DNA of 64,000 bases, from the NCBI GenBank assembly GCA_036502085.1, contig DASXZD010000029.1:1-64000 (forward strand), written 5' to 3'. Source of the DNA: PALSA-505 sp036502085. GTDB taxonomy: Bacteria; Actinomycetota; Actinomycetes; Streptosporangiales; Streptosporangiaceae. A program made the translations under genes and the position numbers. The notes under the pieces are model-generated. The model worked only from the letters and a program-made list of their open reading frames with translations, did not search any database and had not been told where the DNA came from. This document shows, in pieces, positions 1 through 9,395 of the stretch (the stretch's first letter is position 1; each line of letters opens with the position of its first letter).

Positions 1-2084
1 GCAGTGGAGGGAGCGGCCGCTCTGGCCAGCACGGGCTGCAGCGGGAAATGACAGGCCGCCATGTGCCCGTTCGAGCTGAACGGGGTGAGCGGCGGCTCCA
101 CTTCGGCGCACTTCTCCTGGGCTTTCGGGCACCGAGTGCGGAACCGGCAGCCCGAGGGCGGCGAGATCGCACTCGGCAGTTCCCCGGTGACGCCCTCGCT
201 GACCTTCGCCTTCTCAGCGACCGGGTCAGCGACCGGTGCCGAGTCGATAAGCCCCCTCGTGTACGGATGGGCTGGCGTGAGGTAAACCTCGTCGGCCGGG
301 CCGACCTCGACCAGCTTGCCCAGGTACATGACGCCGATCTGATCGGACAGGTAGCGCACCACGGCCAGGTCATGCGAGATGAACAGGTACGTGAGCCCCA
401 GTCGGCTCTGCAGCTCGCGCATCATGTTGAGCACCTGGGCCTGGATCGATACGTCGAGCGCAGACACCGGCTCGTCGGCCACGATGAGGTCCGGCGACAG
501 CATCAGCGCCCGGGCGAAGCCGAGCCGCTGCCGCTGACCGCCGGAGAACTCGTGCGGATACCGTTCGGTGGCCTGCTTGGGCAGCCCGACGTGATCGAGC
601 ATCTCCTCTACCCGGCTCTGCTGCTCCGCGCGCGAGCCGATGCCCTGCACCACGAGCGGTTCGCGCAGGATCGTGCCTGCCCGCATCCGGGGATCGAGCG
701 ACGCGTAGGAGTCCTGGAACATGAACTGAATCTTCTGGCGCTGCCGCCGGTATTCACGGCCGCTCGCCTTGGCCAGGTCCTTGCCCCTGAAGTTGATGAC
801 TCCGCTGGTCGGCTTCTCCAGGCCGACGACCATCCGGCCGATCGTGGTCTTCCCGCAGCCGGACTCGCCGACCATCCCGAAGGTCTGGCCCTGCCTGATG
901 CTGAAACTTACCTCGGAGACCGCGCTGAGCCAGCCGACCCGCCGCTGCAGGACGGCCCCCTTGACCACCGGGAAGTTCTTGACCAGATCCTCGAGGCTCA
1001 GCAGGATCTCGGCGCCGTTCGCAGCGACTTCGATCTTGGGAGCCTCCGTGTCCGCGGCCGCCGCCTCAAGCACGGCCTCTGCCGCGGCCGCGGTGGGCTT
1101 GGACTTCTCTACATCGCCCACCGGGTGGAAGCACGCGAACTGGTGCTCTGGCCGGTCACCCAGCAGCCTCGGCAACTCCTGGCGGCACTTGTCCGTGGCA
1201 TACCGGCAGCGCGGCGCGAACGGGCACGCCCCTGACGGGTTGAGCAGGTCCGGCGGAATCCCGGGGATCGAGTACAGCTTCGCGCGGTGCTGCCCGGCCG
1301 CCTTGTCCGGCAGCGACTGGAACAGCGCCTCGGTATACGGGTGCCGCGGGTTGGCGAACAGCGTCGGGGTGTTCGTCGTCTCGACGACCTCGCCGGCGTA
1401 CATGACCGCCACCCGGTCGGCACGTCCGGCGATTACTCCCAGGTCGTGCGTGACCAGGATGACGGCCATTCCCAGCCGCAGCCGCAGGTCATCGATGAGC
1501 TCGAGGATCTGCTTCTGGATCGTCACGTCGAGGGCGGTGGTCGGCTCGTCGGCGATGAGCAGTTGCGGCGCGCACGAAAGCGCCATGGCGATCATCACGC
1601 GCTGCCGCATGCCGCCGGAGAACTGGTGCGGAAATTCGGCGATCCGCTCCTTAGCCTTCGGCAGGCCGACCAGGTCCAGTACCTCGGCCGCGCGGTCGTA
1701 GGCCTGCTGCTTCGACACCTTGCGGTGCAGCATGACCGCCTCGGCGATCTGATGGCCGACGGTCATCGTTGGGTTCAGCGAGGTCAGCGGGTCCTGGAAG
1801 ATCATCCCGATCTTGTTGCCCCGGATCCTGCGCATGACCTCGTCGTCAAGCCCGGTGATGTCCTGGCCTTCGAGCTTGACGCTGCCCTCGACGATGTGAC
1901 CGCCGACCGGGAGCAGGTTCATGACCGACAGCGCGGTCATCGTCTTGCCGCAGCCCGACTCGCCCACGATGCCGAGGGTTTCGCCCGGATTCACGTGCAG
2001 GTTCACGCCATTGATCGCGTGTACCGTCGCACGCTTGAGCCGGATATGAGTACGCAGGTTCTCGATTTCCAGTAGCGGCGCCAC
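1..2084 (-). CDS. Fused DppD-DppF peptide ABC transporter ATPase (3' end cut by window edge)
   Basis: One open frame of at least 694 codons carries two complete oligopeptide/dipeptide-type ABC ATPases, so the usual separate DppD/OppD and DppF/OppF are joined. ATPase 1 has Walker A GESGCGKT at residues 41-48, signature FSGGMRQR, Walker B LLIADEPT and the family's Cys-containing C-terminal segment (CPFAPRCRY, about 285-294). After an Ala/Glu-rich linker, ATPase 2 repeats Walker A (about 405-412), signature FSGGQRQR, ADEPVSALD and a second Cys-rich tail (about 650-662). I translated the junction and found no stop or frame change. The start is GTG at 2082-2084, 9 nt after a GGAGG that abuts the dppC stop. 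No stop is reached before base 1, but the C-terminal domain is nearly complete. It energises the DppB/DppC channel on the cytoplasmic face. Confidence 0.93.
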   Translation of the reverse strand, partial: MAPLLEIENLRTHIRLKRATVHAINGVNLHVNPGETLGIVGESGCGKTMTALSVMNLLPVGGHIVEGSVKLEGQDITGLDDEVMRRIRGNKIGMIFQDPLTSLNPTMTVGHQIAEAVMLHRKVSKQQAYDRAAEVLDLVGLPKAKERIAEFPHQFSGGMRQRVMIAMALSCAPQLLIADEPTTALDVTIQKQILELIDDLRLRLGMAVILVTHDLGVIAGRADRVAVMYAGEVVETTNTPTLFANPRHPYTEALFQSLPDKAAGQHRAKLYSIPGIPPDLLNPSGACPFAPRCRYATDKCRQELPRLLGDRPEHQFACFHPVGDVEKSKPTAAAAEAVLEAAAADTEAPKIEVAANGAEILLSLEDLVKNFPVVKGAVLQRRVGWLSAVSEVSFSIRQGQTFGMVGESGCGKTTIGRMVVGLEKPTSGVINFRGKDLAKASGREYRRQRQKIQFMFQDSYASLDPRMRAGTILREPLVVQGIGSRAEQQSRVEEMLDHVGLPKQATERYPHEFSGGQRQRLGFARALMLSPDLIVADEPVSALDVSIQAQVLNMMRELQSRLGLTYLFISHDLAVVRYLSDQIGVMYLGKLVEVGPADEVYLTPAHPYTRGLIDSAPVADPVAEKAKVSEGVTGELPSAISPPSGCRFRTRCPKAQEKCAEVEPPLTPFSSNGHMAACHFPLQPVLARAAAPST

Positions 2085-2097
2085 TGTCTCAGCCCTC

Positions 2098-3063
2098 CTA
2101 CCGGCGCTGCAGCCGGGTCTCGAAGGCGTCGCGGAGCGCGTCGCCGATGAAGTTGAATGCGATGCAGGTCAGGATGATCGCGATGCCAGGCGGGTAGATC
2201 AGCCACCAGTAGTTGCCCCCCTGGACGTACGTGAGTCCGCCGGAGAGCATCGATCCCCAGTCGGTCGAGGGCGGCTGGACGCCGAGTCCGAGGAAGCCCA
2301 GCCCGGACAGGATCAGGATCGAGTCGGCCACGGCGAACGTGGCCTGCACGATGATCGTGCCGATAGCGTTCGGCACGACGTGCCGGATGACGGCCCGCAT
2401 GCTGCCGCCGCCGACCACCTTGACCGCCTGTACGTACTCCCGGGTGCGCAAGCTCAGCGTTTCGCCGCGGACCAGCCGGGCGACGCCCAGCCAGTAGAAC
2501 GCGGCGATGATGAAGATCATGATGATCGGGTCCGGGTGGAAGATCACCGACAGGATGATGACGACCATGACGGCGGGGATGGACAGCCCCGCGTCCACGA
2601 CGCGCATCAGCAGGGCATCGAGCGCGCCGCCGATGAACCCGGAGATTGCCCCGTAGAGGGTGCCGAACAGAACTGCGACCACTGCGGCCGCGAGACCGAC
2701 TTCAATCGAGGTCTGGCCGCCGGTCATGAGCCGGCCGAGTTCGTCGTAGCCCAGGTTGTTGCAGCCGAGCAGGTGCTTGCCGCTGGGTGGGCACAGCGTC
2801 AGGCCGAGGTTGGTATTGACCTGGTTCGTCTTGTAGATGAGCGGTCCGACGAAGCAGAACAGCACAATGAAGACCAAGACGCCGATAGCCACGAGCGCGA
2901 GCTTGTTCTCGGCGAAGACCTCCCAGCCGCGGCGGAGCATACCCCGTGGCTTCTGCGCGGGAGCAAGACCAAGCTCGGCGGCCTCGACGGCGGTCAGTGT
3001 CCCGACGCCACGCGGATCGGCCCCGGCACCGGGATCGGCGGGCGGCGGAGTGATCATGGCCAT
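2098..3063 (-). CDS. dppC: Peptide/nickel ABC transporter permease (DppC/OppC type)
   Basis: This 321-aa inner-membrane permease forms half of the translocation channel for peptides. It has a cytoplasmic N-terminus of about 55 residues, an OppC_N-type first membrane segment, and the binding-protein-dependent permease domain with the ATPase-contact loop near VRGETLSLRTREYV. A longer frame exists upstream, but the ATG at 3061-3063 overlaps the dppB stop as TGATG, which fits translational coupling and the family start (MAMITPP). The stop is followed 13 nt later by the start of the fused ATPase, so all are one transcription unit. Substrate (peptide, nickel or other) cannot be told from the permease. 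Confidence 0.93.
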   Translation of the reverse strand: MAMITPPPADPGAGADPRGVGTLTAVEAAELGLAPAQKPRGMLRRGWEVFAENKLALVAIGVLVFIVLFCFVGPLIYKTNQVNTNLGLTLCPPSGKHLLGCNNLGYDELGRLMTGGQTSIEVGLAAAVVAVLFGTLYGAISGFIGGALDALLMRVVDAGLSIPAVMVVIILSVIFHPDPIIMIFIIAAFYWLGVARLVRGETLSLRTREYVQAVKVVGGGSMRAVIRHVVPNAIGTIIVQATFAVADSILILSGLGFLGLGVQPPSTDWGSMLSGGLTYVQGGNYWWLIYPPGIAIILTCIAFNFIGDALRDAFETRLQRR

Positions 3064-4010
3064 CAGCTGTACCTCACTCTCGGGTCGAGGACCGCGTAAC
3101 CGATGTCGGCGAGCAGGTTCCCGAGGATCGTCGCTACCGTGGCGAGCACCGTGAACCCGAGCAATGTCTCGTAGTCGACGTTCGTCGCCGCGGTGTAGAA
3201 AGCCAGGCCCATACCCGGGTAGTTGAACACGACCTCGATAAAGATCGCCCCGGCGACCAGCGTCGGCAGCGAGAGCCCGAGCAGCGTCACAATCGAGATC
3301 AGCGAGTTGCGGAAGACGTGCACCCACAGCACCCGGCGCTCGCTGGCGCCCTTGGCCCTAGCCGTGCGCACGTAGTCCTGGACCAGGTTGTCCATCACCG
3401 ATGAGCGCATGTACCGGCTCCACAGCGCGTAGAGCAGGAAGGCGTAGGCAATCACCGGCAGCACCAGGGCCCGCGGCTGGGACAGGATCCCGCCGACCGT
3501 AGAGGACTGCGGCGCGAACGCCGGGAACAGGCGGGTATCGACGGCAAACCATTCGACGAGCAGCAGACCGAAGAAGAATGTGGGGGTGGCGTAGCCGAGG
3601 AACGAGACGCCGGTCAGTACGTAGTCGCTGACCGTGTACCGGCGCACGGCCTGGTAGACGCCGAGCGGAATGCCGAACAGCAGCGATACCGCGGTGCCGA
3701 TCAGGACCAGGATGATGGTCTTCGGCAGGTCCTGGGCGATCAGGGCGGCGACCGTCAGGTTGAGCTTCGGGGAGTAGCCAAGGTTGCCGTGCAGCAGCTG
3801 CCAGATCCACTTGTAGTACTGCACGAAGAACGGCTTGTTGAAGCCGTACAGGTTGTTGTAGTAGGCGATCTGTTGCGGTGTGCCACGTGGGCCGACCAGC
3901 GCCGGGATAGGCCCACCGGGGAACAGGTGGACGAGCTCTAGCGTGATGACCGTCACCAGGAACAGGACGATCAATGACTGCCCGATCCGCCGGATCAGGT
4001 ACCCGATCAT
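3063..4010 (-). CDS. dppB: Peptide/nickel ABC transporter permease (DppB/OppB type)
   Basis: This 315-aa permease starts with the family's typical N-terminal segment (MIGYLIRRIG then a long hydrophobic helix) and has about six membrane helices, with the EAA-like loop around VRTARAKGASERRVL. Together with DppC it makes the channel that accepts substrate from the lipoprotein encoded just upstream. Its stop codon overlaps the dppC start by one base. It is separated from the upstream binding-protein gene by about 218 bp that contain a strong hairpin, so it may be expressed below the binding protein. Confidence 0.93.
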   Translation of the reverse strand: MIGYLIRRIGQSLIVLFLVTVITLELVHLFPGGPIPALVGPRGTPQQIAYYNNLYGFNKPFFVQYYKWIWQLLHGNLGYSPKLNLTVAALIAQDLPKTIILVLIGTAVSLLFGIPLGVYQAVRRYTVSDYVLTGVSFLGYATPTFFFGLLLVEWFAVDTRLFPAFAPQSSTVGGILSQPRALVLPVIAYAFLLYALWSRYMRSSVMDNLVQDYVRTARAKGASERRVLWVHVFRNSLISIVTLLGLSLPTLVAGAIFIEVVFNYPGMGLAFYTAATNVDYETLLGFTVLATVATILGNLLADIGYAVLDPRVRYS

Positions 4011-4181
4011 CGCTCCACCGCCCCTCGGCCAGGCAGCGCGATGCCTGCGGCCTCGGTCCAGGTCATGCTAACCTCCCTCTCCCGCCGCGGCTAGCCGCAG
4101 GCGTAACCTGCGGTGCCTGGCCGCAATTGTGGCTGATTCGGGACACGGTTTCTATACCGGCCCATTCGCGCGTAGCGCCGA

Positions 4182-4213
4182 CTGCTGTCCCGCACCGAAG
4201 TGCGGGACAGCAG
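4182..4213 (-). terminator. Perfect 14-bp hairpin with UUCG tetraloop after the binding-protein gene
   Basis: Bases 4182-4195 and 4200-4213 are perfectly complementary. Read on the minus strand, the loop is C(TTCG)G, the exceptionally stable UUCG tetraloop. It lies 15 bp past the binding-protein stop and about 170 bp before dppB, with no T tract. It may act as an attenuator or as an mRNA-stabilising 3' structure that makes binding protein exceed permease, as known for other ABC operons; that role is inferred. Confidence 0.75.
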
Positions 4214-4228
4214 CCGGGCCGCCCATGA

Positions 4229-6097
4229 CTACTTGGTGAAGTACCAGTACTCGGGGGTGAAGGTATAGAGCGGGTTGAAGGTGACGTTGTGCAGCTTGTT
4301 GGTCACGGCCTGGACGCCGTAGTTGTTCGGCATCCAGATGTAGGGCAGCTGCTGGTCGGTGTAAGCGGCGTAGTTGGTGAAATCGCTGAGGGCACTGCTG
4401 GTGTGGGTCAGGTTGATCAGCGAGTCCTCCTTCGGGTTGGAGTAGCTACCCGAGTTGGAGCCTGCGCCGGTCTGGAACAGCGGCTCGCCGGTGGGCTCGA
4501 AGCCGGGACCGTTGAAGCTCCAGCCGCCGTACATGAGCGCGGTCCAGGTGCACTTACCAGGGGCCGGCTTGCACGGGGTGGACTCACCGATGATGGTGTT
4601 GAAGGACTGCCCGACGAGGTTGATGCTGACGCCCGCCTGGGACGCGTCCGACTTGTAGGTCTGCGCCTCGTCGCCGAAGGCCACGGAACCGGTCGAGTAG
4701 TCGATGGTAAACGCGAGCTGCTTGCCCTTCGGGATGCCCGGACCGCACAGAGACGGGGTCTGGCAGGTCATCACGCCGTTGACCTTGCTCCAGCCGTGGC
4801 TGGTGAGCAGCTTGGTCGCGTTGGCGATGCTGAACGGGTACAGTCCCTGGCCGCCATTCTGGTTCTGGACTGACGGGATCCATGTGCTGGTCGGCTGCAT
4901 CGGAACCGCGCCAGCGGTCGGGTAGCCGTACCCGCGGTAGATCGCCTTGTCCATGCCGGGCTGGTCCACGAGCTCCTGCATCGCCTGGCGGACGTACAGC
5001 TGCTTGAACACCGGGCCCATCGACGCGTTGTTGAAGTTGGGCTGGTAGTAGGAAATGCTGAAGCTGTAGAACGGCTGCAGGTTGTAGCCAGTTCCCACCG
5101 GGTTGACCGACGGCACCGCCGCGGTCCCTACCCTTGGCGCCAGGTCCGCCGACGGGATATAACCCACGTCGACCTGCCCGGTCTTCAGCGCGGTGTACTC
5201 GGTGGTGTCCGTGGTGTACGGCAGCCACTTGAGCGCTGAGATCTGCGCCTTCTGGGGCCCGGAGTACTTAGTGTTCGGCACCATGGTGACGTTGCCGGCG
5301 GTGCTGTAGCTGGAGAGCCGCCACGGGCCGTCAACGACCTGCCAGAGCGGGTTGGTCGCGTACGTGTTGGCGATCTTCGCCTGGGCGGTCAGGAAGGTGT
5401 AGACCGCCTTGCACTTGGCCCAGCCGTCCGCTGCGCTGTCGGTGATACAGCCACCGCTGCCTGCCGCCGCACCCGCGGACGTGACGTCCCAGGCCTTCGG
5501 CATCGGGTTGAGCTCGGCCAGCTGGTTGTAGGTGTACCAGATGGCGGAGTAGGCGCTGGTCAGGTTGATCTGGATGGTGTCCGCCGAGGTGGCCTTGTAG
5601 GAGGCCACATTGTCCGGCAGCAGGCCGGGTGCGTACGCGTACCAGTTGGCCTTCTCGGCCTTGGTCATGTTCAGGAAGAAGACCAGGTCGCTAGCGTCGA
5701 CGGACTCGCCGTTGCTCCACTTCCAGCCCTTGAAGGTGATCGTGGCGGTCTTGCCGCCGTTACTGTACACAGGCTTGTTGGCAGGCGAGAGCGCGTAGTT
5801 GATCGACGCCGAGTTGCCGTTGTTGCCGAAGAAGTACAGCGGCCGGTACAGCAGCCACTGGAACTGCTCGCCGTTGTAAACGCTGGCGTTCGTGATCGCG
5901 TAGAACGGGAAGATCCAGTTCAACGTCGTGGAAGGCGGCAGTGCGACCGTCGCCGTTCCGCCCTTGATGGCTGTGCCGCCACTGCTACCCGAGCCGCCGC
6001 CGCTGCCGCCGCCCGAGCCGCAGCCGGTGGCTGCCAGTGCGATCGCGGCGATCGCGGCTGCCCCCCTGAGGCGCCATTTGTATCTGCCTAGATCCAT
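4229..6097 (-). CDS. Peptide ABC transporter substrate-binding lipoprotein (SBP family 5)
   Basis: This 622-aa secreted lipoprotein captures peptides or similar solutes outside the membrane. A basic start and hydrophobic segment end in lipobox AATGC, giving lipidated Cys26, followed by a Gly/Ser-rich tether. The body matches family 5 solute-binding proteins, with the N-terminal TLNWIFP segment and the TFKGWKWSNGESVDASDLVF region seen in DppA/OppA. ATG at 6095-6097 is chosen over GTG at 6101-6103 because AAGGAG sits 5 nt before the ATG and overlaps the GTG. It is the first gene of the operon with dppB, dppC and the fused ATPase. Confidence 0.93.
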   Translation of the reverse strand: MDLGRYKWRLRGAAAIAAIALAATGCGSGGGSGGGSGSSGGTAIKGGTATVALPPSTTLNWIFPFYAITNASVYNGEQFQWLLYRPLYFFGNNGNSASINYALSPANKPVYSNGGKTATITFKGWKWSNGESVDASDLVFFLNMTKAEKANWYAYAPGLLPDNVASYKATSADTIQINLTSAYSAIWYTYNQLAELNPMPKAWDVTSAGAAAGSGGCITDSAADGWAKCKAVYTFLTAQAKIANTYATNPLWQVVDGPWRLSSYSTAGNVTMVPNTKYSGPQKAQISALKWLPYTTDTTEYTALKTGQVDVGYIPSADLAPRVGTAAVPSVNPVGTGYNLQPFYSFSISYYQPNFNNASMGPVFKQLYVRQAMQELVDQPGMDKAIYRGYGYPTAGAVPMQPTSTWIPSVQNQNGGQGLYPFSIANATKLLTSHGWSKVNGVMTCQTPSLCGPGIPKGKQLAFTIDYSTGSVAFGDEAQTYKSDASQAGVSINLVGQSFNTIIGESTPCKPAPGKCTWTALMYGGWSFNGPGFEPTGEPLFQTGAGSNSGSYSNPKEDSLINLTHTSSALSDFTNYAAYTDQQLPYIWMPNNYGVQAVTNKLHNVTFNPLYTFTPEYWYFTK

Positions 6098-6929
6098 GTC
6101 CACTCCTTCATCGTGGTGCGCCTCCGCTTGCCATGGCGTCCGGCGTCTGACACGAGACCAAATCCCTACCCCCAGAGCACGACCCAGGTGGCCGTGCTGG
6201 AGCGGCTACGTTGGTAATAGACCGCCGCAGCAGCGCCGGACTTGGTCAGCGATGGGTAAATCCGGTGAGAGCGTATGGTCGGACTCGTGCCTTCGCGATG
6301 CCGAACGTGTCACAATCCGATACCGATGTCCTGGTAGCAAGGCTGCTTTCCTGCATGATCATGGCGCAAAGTGCACCCATGGCGCAGATGATCTGGCTGA
6401 TCTCCCCGTCCCGTTACCGTCATGGACCCGCGCATACGGGGGGTAAGCGTCACCATGTGCAAGCGTGCGGTAACCGAGAAGAATCGGCAATCGCCGCAGG
6501 CGGAACAATCGGCTCGGGCGGCCGCTGATGAGTTTGGCGGTAGGCCGCTGTGACGTTTGGCTTACCACCGCCAATGACAACACCGAGGCATTGCCTTGCC
6601 TTTTCCGATTGCGCGCTTGCGGTAAGCACGGCTATACCGGGTCCCGGTGCGAGCGAGATTCCCATCCGGCCGCGCTGCTGCCAGGGCCGCGGGCTTCCGG
6701 CTGATCACGCCACGGCCAGCTGCCGTCCCGAGGCGCGGATGATCGAGCAAGATGATCAAGCAAGAGGTCCCAAGCGCCCGCTCCGCTCCGCGATGAACTC
6801 GACCTCGCGAGGTTCCTCGAACCGGATTTTCGCCTCACCTAGGCGGGTTCTGGACGCTTATATCCCGATTGTGCGCTGTCGTAAGCACCCAGTGATGCGC
6901 TATACAAGGATCCAGTGCGAGGGAGCAAG
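6098..6929. other. Divergent intergenic region of about 830 bp
   Basis: It separates the minus-strand peptide transporter from the plus-strand AAA+ gene and should hold both promoters. Short open frames on both strands here have no family resemblance, no good ribosome binding sites and poor third-position GC bias. I see no RNA gene, repeat or convincing operator. Confidence 0.5.
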
Positions 6930-9356
6930 ATGTGGCCGACTGACCAGACCCCGGTGCCCGGACGTGACGTGTCCGACCGGGTCGCGCGCGTGCGTGCGCG
7001 TGTGCGCAGTGCGCCGCTGGCCGGCAAGATCGGGGGTGGGGTCACTCTCGTCTTGATCTTGGCATACATCGTGGACCACATCTTCGGGACCGCCCTTGCC
7101 CGGGCGCTCATCTTCCTGGTAGCCGCGGTGTACACCGTCTTTGCGGTGGTCAAGGGGAGGCGGACCCCGCTGGCTTCGGCCATCGTGGCAACCGGTGGCC
7201 TGCTGGCGGCCTTCGCGATAGCTGACCAGGGACACCGTCCCTGGCTGTTCTTCGTCATGCTGCCTGTTCCTGTCGGGGTGGCATTCGCCGCTCACCTGGA
7301 TGTCCTCAGCCGCTACTGCCCGCCCTCCCGTACTGTCGCCTGGGCGCTGCTGTGGTCGATGCCCGCCGAAGGGCTCTTGATCCGTTTTGTGCCTAGCCGT
7401 CCGTATATCGGGCTCGGCGTTGCCATACTGCTGGCCTGCCTGGTGCTCGGCTGGCGGCTGGCCAAGGCCCAGCAGCAGGACCGCTTCAACAACACCGCCG
7501 CCAGCCAGGTCCGGGCCACCGCGCTGGCCGCGCCGCACGGCGAGACCGTGCGGGCGGGCCGCACGGCCCAGGAGGCAGCCGAGTCCCGCCGCCCGGCTGC
7601 GGCCGCCCCCCGGGGTACCCGTACCGCCGAGCGGCAGCTGCCGGACATCTCGGTCAGCGAGGCGATGGCCGAGCTGGATGCCATGATCGGGCTGGCCCCG
7701 GTCAAGGAGCAGGTCCGCTCGATCGCCGCGTCGATCGAGGCGGCGCGCCGCCGGGCGCTGGCCGGATACCAGACCGAGAAGCCGATGCGCCATTTCGTCT
7801 TCGTCGGTCCGCCCGGCACCGGCAAGACGGCGGTGGCCAGGGTCATCGCCAAGATCTTCTACGCCTTCGGCCTGCTCGACACCCCAGACGTCACCGAGGC
7901 GCACCGGGCCGACCTGATCGGCGAGTACCTGGGCGCGACCGCCATCAAGACCAACGACCTGATCGACTCCGCGCTCGGCGGAGTGCTGTTCATCGATGAG
8001 GCTTACGGCCTGGTCAACGAGGGTGACGGCCAGGGTGACCGGTTCGGCCAGGAGGCAGTGCAGGCGCTGCTGAAGCGGGCCGAGGACAACCGGGAGGACC
8101 TGGTCATCATCCTGGCGGGATACGACAAGCAGATGGAGGGCTTCCTCGCCACCAACCCGGGGCTGGCCTCCAGGTTCGCGACCAGGGTGCGCTTCCCCGG
8201 CTATTCGCCCGCTGAGCTGTTCTCGCTGGTCGAATCGGGCATGGAGCATCGTGGCGACCGGCTGGACCCGGACGCGCGCCCGGCCCTGTGGCGGATGTTC
8301 GAGGAGGTCGGCAGGCGCAAGACCGGCGATGAGCTCGGCAACGGCCGGTTCGTCCGCAGCCTCATCGAGAAGGCCTGCCAGGCACGGGACGTGCGGGTGA
8401 TGAGCGGGGTCACCGAGCCCACCGCCAGCGACCTGGTCACGATCGTGGCCGACGACGTGGACCGCGCCTACGCCGAGCTGACCGCACGGATGCGCGGGTA
8501 CGGGGACACGCCGACGGTAGAGAGCGCCCTGGCCGAGCTCGACGAACTGGTCGGCCTGGAGCCGGTCAAGCGCCAGGTGCGAGAGATCGCCGCGCAGCTG
8601 CGGGTAGCCAAGCTGCGGGACAAGCAGGGCCTGGCCAGCCAGCCGCCGGCCAGGCATTTCGTCTTCACCGGGCCGCCCGGCACCGGGAAGACCACGGTGG
8701 CCAGGATTCTCGGCCGGATCTTCGCCGCTCTCGGCTTGCTGGCGCGGCCCGAGGTAATCGAGGCGCACCGCGCCGACCTGGTCGGCGAGCACCTGGGCGC
8801 TACCGCGATCAAGACCAACAAGCTGATCGACTCCGCTCTCGGCGGCGTGCTGTTCATCGACGAGGCCTACTCGCTGTACAACGAGGGGTACTCCGGCGGT
8901 GACGCGTTCGGCGCCGAGGCGACGGCGACGCTGCTCAAGCGGGCCGAGGACGACCGGGACCGGCTGGTCATCGTGCTGGCCGGATACACCGCGGACATGG
9001 ACCGCTTCCTGCGCACCAACCCGGGCCTTCAGTCACGGTTCAACGTCAAGGTCGGCTTCCCCAGCTACTCGCCGCAGGATCTGTCCCGGATCGCCGAGAT
9101 GATCGCGGAACAGGCCGGCGACACGTTCCAGCCGGAGGCCGCGGCTGTCCTCGACCAGATCTTCGGTCACGCCTGCGCAGAGGGGCTGATCGACGAGCTC
9201 GGCAACGGCCGGTTCGCCCGGTCGCTGTTCGAGCGCGCCTGCGCCTGCCGGGACCTGCGGGTAGCGCACCTCGGCGATTCGGCGACCGCGGCCGACCTGA
9301 CCACGGTCACCGCCGCCGACCTGCGCACCGCTTACGACGCGCTGGCCGCCCGCTGA
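6930..9356 (+). CDS. Double AAA+ (CbxX/CfqX, SpoVK-like) ATPase with N-terminal membrane region
   Basis: This 808-aa protein has about six hydrophobic segments in residues 35-185, then two tandem CbxX/CfqX-type AAA+ modules. Walker A is GPPGTGKTAVAR near residue 292 and GPPGTGKTTVAR near 580, each followed by Walker B VLFIDEAY and a conserved RADLIGEYLGATA-like pore-loop region. The two modules are close in sequence, which suggests internal duplication. The family includes CbbX, SpoVK and the AAA part of type VII secretion EccA, but no ESX genes are near, so the client is unknown. ATG at 6930 follows GAGGGAG and is preferred to GTG at 6915. It is transcribed away from the peptide transporter and converges with the next gene. 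Confidence 0.85.
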   Translation: MWPTDQTPVPGRDVSDRVARVRARVRSAPLAGKIGGGVTLVLILAYIVDHIFGTALARALIFLVAAVYTVFAVVKGRRTPLASAIVATGGLLAAFAIADQGHRPWLFFVMLPVPVGVAFAAHLDVLSRYCPPSRTVAWALLWSMPAEGLLIRFVPSRPYIGLGVAILLACLVLGWRLAKAQQQDRFNNTAASQVRATALAAPHGETVRAGRTAQEAAESRRPAAAAPRGTRTAERQLPDISVSEAMAELDAMIGLAPVKEQVRSIAASIEAARRRALAGYQTEKPMRHFVFVGPPGTGKTAVARVIAKIFYAFGLLDTPDVTEAHRADLIGEYLGATAIKTNDLIDSALGGVLFIDEAYGLVNEGDGQGDRFGQEAVQALLKRAEDNREDLVIILAGYDKQMEGFLATNPGLASRFATRVRFPGYSPAELFSLVESGMEHRGDRLDPDARPALWRMFEEVGRRKTGDELGNGRFVRSLIEKACQARDVRVMSGVTEPTASDLVTIVADDVDRAYAELTARMRGYGDTPTVESALAELDELVGLEPVKRQVREIAAQLRVAKLRDKQGLASQPPARHFVFTGPPGTGKTTVARILGRIFAALGLLARPEVIEAHRADLVGEHLGATAIKTNKLIDSALGGVLFIDEAYSLYNEGYSGGDAFGAEATATLLKRAEDDRDRLVIVLAGYTADMDRFLRTNPGLQSRFNVKVGFPSYSPQDLSRIAEMIAEQAGDTFQPEAAAVLDQIFGHACAEGLIDELGNGRFARSLFERACACRDLRVAHLGDSATAADLTTVTAADLRTAYDALAAR

Positions 9357-9395
9357 CCGCCGAAGCGCGATCTGCCCGTTGAGAAATAGAACGGC

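Noticed and set aside
48..1235. 395-codon plus-strand open frame
   Set aside because: It is the antisense shadow of the fused DppDF ATPase, which has all ABC motifs on the minus strand.
6900..8792. 630-codon minus-strand frame opposite the AAA+ gene
   Set aside because: Antisense shadow: its residues are His/Asp/Arg/Gln noise and the plus strand has Walker motifs.
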